From Amoebidium appalachense (Eukaryota > Ichthyosporea), in assembly GCA_963693365.1 (NCBI GenBank), contig CAVNZM010000006.1:2666001-2730000 (forward strand): a stretch of 64,000 nt of DNA, in the 5' to 3' direction. Positions 61,926 to 64,000 of the stretch are shown piece after piece. The notes beneath the pieces are model-generated. The model had not been told where the DNA came from. It saw nothing but the letters and a program-made list of their open reading frames with translations, and did not search any database. Each line of letters opens with the position of its first letter. Position 1 is the first letter of the stretch. The position numbers and the translations under genes were made by a program.

Positions 61926-62639
61926 TGATTGGAGCCGTAAAGGATTGAAAGGTACAAAATGTAAAGGTATAAAGGTAGAGTTGTACAAAGGTAAAAATAG
62001 CAAGGGAGAAAGGAAAAGGCACGTGGAAGGAAGTAAGGATGCATGTGCGCACACCGGGCTTGAGCCTTGGAGAGGGGGGAGGGGGATGAACGGAGAGAAG
62101 ATATGATAAATACTGATTGAATGAGAGGGGACAAAATGGGGCAACACGTTAGGAGACGTAAAGGATAGAAAGGTACAAAGGTGGAAAGGTAGAAGAGGTT
62201 ACGGATTACAGGGGGGAGGAAGGGGGGGGGGGGGGGGGGAGGGGGTTGCGTGTGTTGTGCCTTCCTTTTATGTGTGTCCGGGAAGGGGGGGGGGGGGGGG
62301 GGGCTGTCTGTGCATAGAAACGTGGAAAGGTTCAAAGGTGGAAGAGAGAGGGGAAGAGGGAGTTGGAGATAGTTGGGGGGGGGGGGGGGGGGGGGGAGGG
62401 GGGAAGGGGGGGAGGCTCCGCCAAATGCCTGCAAGCAATTACCTCACTGACCGGCCATAACCTAGGGGTCCCGACCTGCTCCTGCTGTCAATAGCTGTAT
62501 GTGTCGTAGTCCTGTGTGTGTGTGTGTGTGTATGTGTGTATGTGTGTGTGTGTGTGTGTGTGCTTTGTCTGCCTTTTGGTGGCTGCCCGCGTGATCGTTT
62601 GTGGTGTGCGAGGGGAAGGGTAAGTGGAGAGTTTGGGGG

Positions 62640-62709
62640 GGGGGGGGGGGGGGGGACTGGACCATAATACGGGGGGGGGGGGGGGGTCTGGATGTTCTTT
62701 TCGGTGCTG

Positions 62710-62806
<97 letters not shown>

Positions 62807-62987
62807 TGTTCGTGTGTGGTGTGTCCGGAGAGGGGAAGGTGGGTTTGGGGAGGGGGAGGGGGGGGGGGGGAAGAGAGAGAGAGAGAGAGAGCAAAGGGAT
62901 CATGGAAGAAGCACGATATCGCTGGACCATAGTACGGAAGGGGTCTGGGTGTTCTTTTCGCTGTTGGTGTGCATATATATATTTATA

Positions 62988-63030
<43 letters not shown>

Positions 63031-63260
63031 TGTGTGGTGTTTGTGTGTGCACGTACGAGTGCGAGTGCGAGTGAGCCTATGCCTGCACACATTTTGTGTG
63101 TATGTGGTGTGTGTGCATATGAGGTACATCGGAGCTAATGTGTTTGCGCATCTGTGTACGTGTGGGGCCTTGATTTTTGGGTCGGTGTATATGTTTAAGG
63201 AATGAGTGCCGTGTCCGTTTCCACGGCAATGAATGCCGAGAGGGGAGAGGGGGGGGGGGG
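62640..63260. repeat. Poly-G, (TA)n, (GT)n and GA repeats
   Basis: Poly-G 62636-62655 and 62671-62687, (TA)n 62715-62755, (GT)n 62759-62803, (GA)n 62874-62891, (GT)n 62989-63027. A short CTGGACCAT..GGTGTGCATATATAT segment occurs twice (62655-62720 and 62925-62980). Confidence 0.9.
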
Positions 63261-63269
63261 AGGTATATG

Positions 63270-63642
63270 CGTTAGAGAGGGGAACTTGCCGAGGCAAAGG
63301 AATTCAGAATCATATACACAAAAAACATAAAGGCAAAAACCAGTAAATAAAAATTGTTCAGGCAAGAGATACTTATATAGGACCCATTGGGAGGATGGCA
63401 GTTGAAGCAGGTAAAAGCTTAAGAGCCACGTAGAATACTAACACGGTTCAAAGGCAGAGTATGCGAGACATACAAATAAAACATACACCTGACGAAGGGG
63501 AGGGGGGAGGGGGGGTTATTTAGAACCCCAAAATGAAGACCAGTATAATACGCAGAAGGGGAGGGGTGGGGTGGAGAGGGGGAGCTTAGGAAGAAGGCAG
63601 GAATGATTGCAATAGGCAGAAGAGTGGAAACGGGGGGGATAG

Positions 63643-63673
<31 letters not shown>

Positions 63674-64000
63674 AAAGTAAAAACGTTTGCCGCGAACATG
63701 AGGACTGCAACAACTGGATGCCAGCAGTCATCAAAATCGATAACTGCTGAACGAGGGAGAAAGCGGGTGGTGGTAGCACAAGGGAGGGGGACAGACACAA
63801 AGCAATCAGCAGCCAGAAAGAAAAGAGAAAGGATGATGGCACTTCTGTTTGAAGACTAGGCCACCGGGGCCTTCCGGGGGGGGGGGGGGGGGGGAGGGGG
63901 GGTTCGAACGGTGCAAAATATACGTGGGGACGCTCGTTCGTACAGCTATGTCTGGGAGAGCAGGGGTCCTCCGTGGGGATTTGTGAGGAAGAGACGAAGA
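63270..64000. other. Right-edge island with possible minus-strand exons
   Basis: On the minus strand CTTCAAACAG near 63849 precedes a frame open through about 63680, containing two hydrophobic stretches, before a poly-C run (63639-63671). A further minus frame at 63930-64000 ends before GTATAT. These could be exons of a membrane-protein gene entering from the right, but the evidence is compositional only. The rest is unique DNA with G-rich patches. Confidence 0.2.

Overview
This window is nuclear DNA from a eukaryote, most likely a unicellular one. It has canonical GT-AG spliceosomal introns, TATATAAA boxes and CCAAT boxes, and no bacterial operon structure. A fungal-type chorismate synthase without a transit peptide argues against an animal. 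A TIMP-like secreted protein and a recognisable MAD1 leave a holozoan protist possible, but I cannot name the organism. More than half the window is low-complexity DNA: poly-C and poly-G runs, (CA)n/(GT)n, one very long (CT)n and several (TA)n. Nearly all long open frames rich in Cys/Val, Thr/His, Pro or Gly are translations of these repeats. Real genes are split into small exons between them, so I rebuilt gene models from splice sites, codon phase and protein similarity.

Left part (1-15400): a single-exon MFS transporter of the oxalate/formate-antiporter type (1028-2668, +) with a TATA box. Then about 8 kb of C-rich satellite-like DNA with islands that may hold 3' ends of unidentified genes. 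Next come an 84-bp-arm foldback element (9711-9911), a 21-nt AT minisatellite, and a three-exon minus-strand gene for a secreted netrin/TIMP-like domain protein (10473-13400). A small possible minus-strand gene follows (13991-14318).

Centre (15416-34475): a 25-exon plus-strand gene for the spindle-checkpoint protein MAD1, about 710 aa. It is spread over 19 kb because its introns are full of microsatellites. The Mad2-interaction motif and the C-terminal domain are recognisable.

34.5-47 kb: a small minus-strand Ser/Pro-rich protein with a C-terminal helix (36213-38973), a 0.9-kb intergenic region, then a complete 12-exon chorismate synthase (39883-46885, +; 386 aa) with TATA and inverted CCAAT boxes.

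47-55 kb: a CCAAT-rich island, a two-exon gene with a FAR1/FLYWCH-like zinc-binding domain (48582-49211), possible transposase-derived fragments near 50.4 kb, and duplicated non-coding segments.

55-62.6 kb: a degenerate tandem array of about nine 0.6-1.2-kb units, each with an exon-like core, octamer minisatellites and microsatellites. It lies next to a minus-strand terminal exon pair (55107-55410). The last kilobase may hold parts of another minus-strand gene. No rRNA, intact tRNA or CRISPR array was found.
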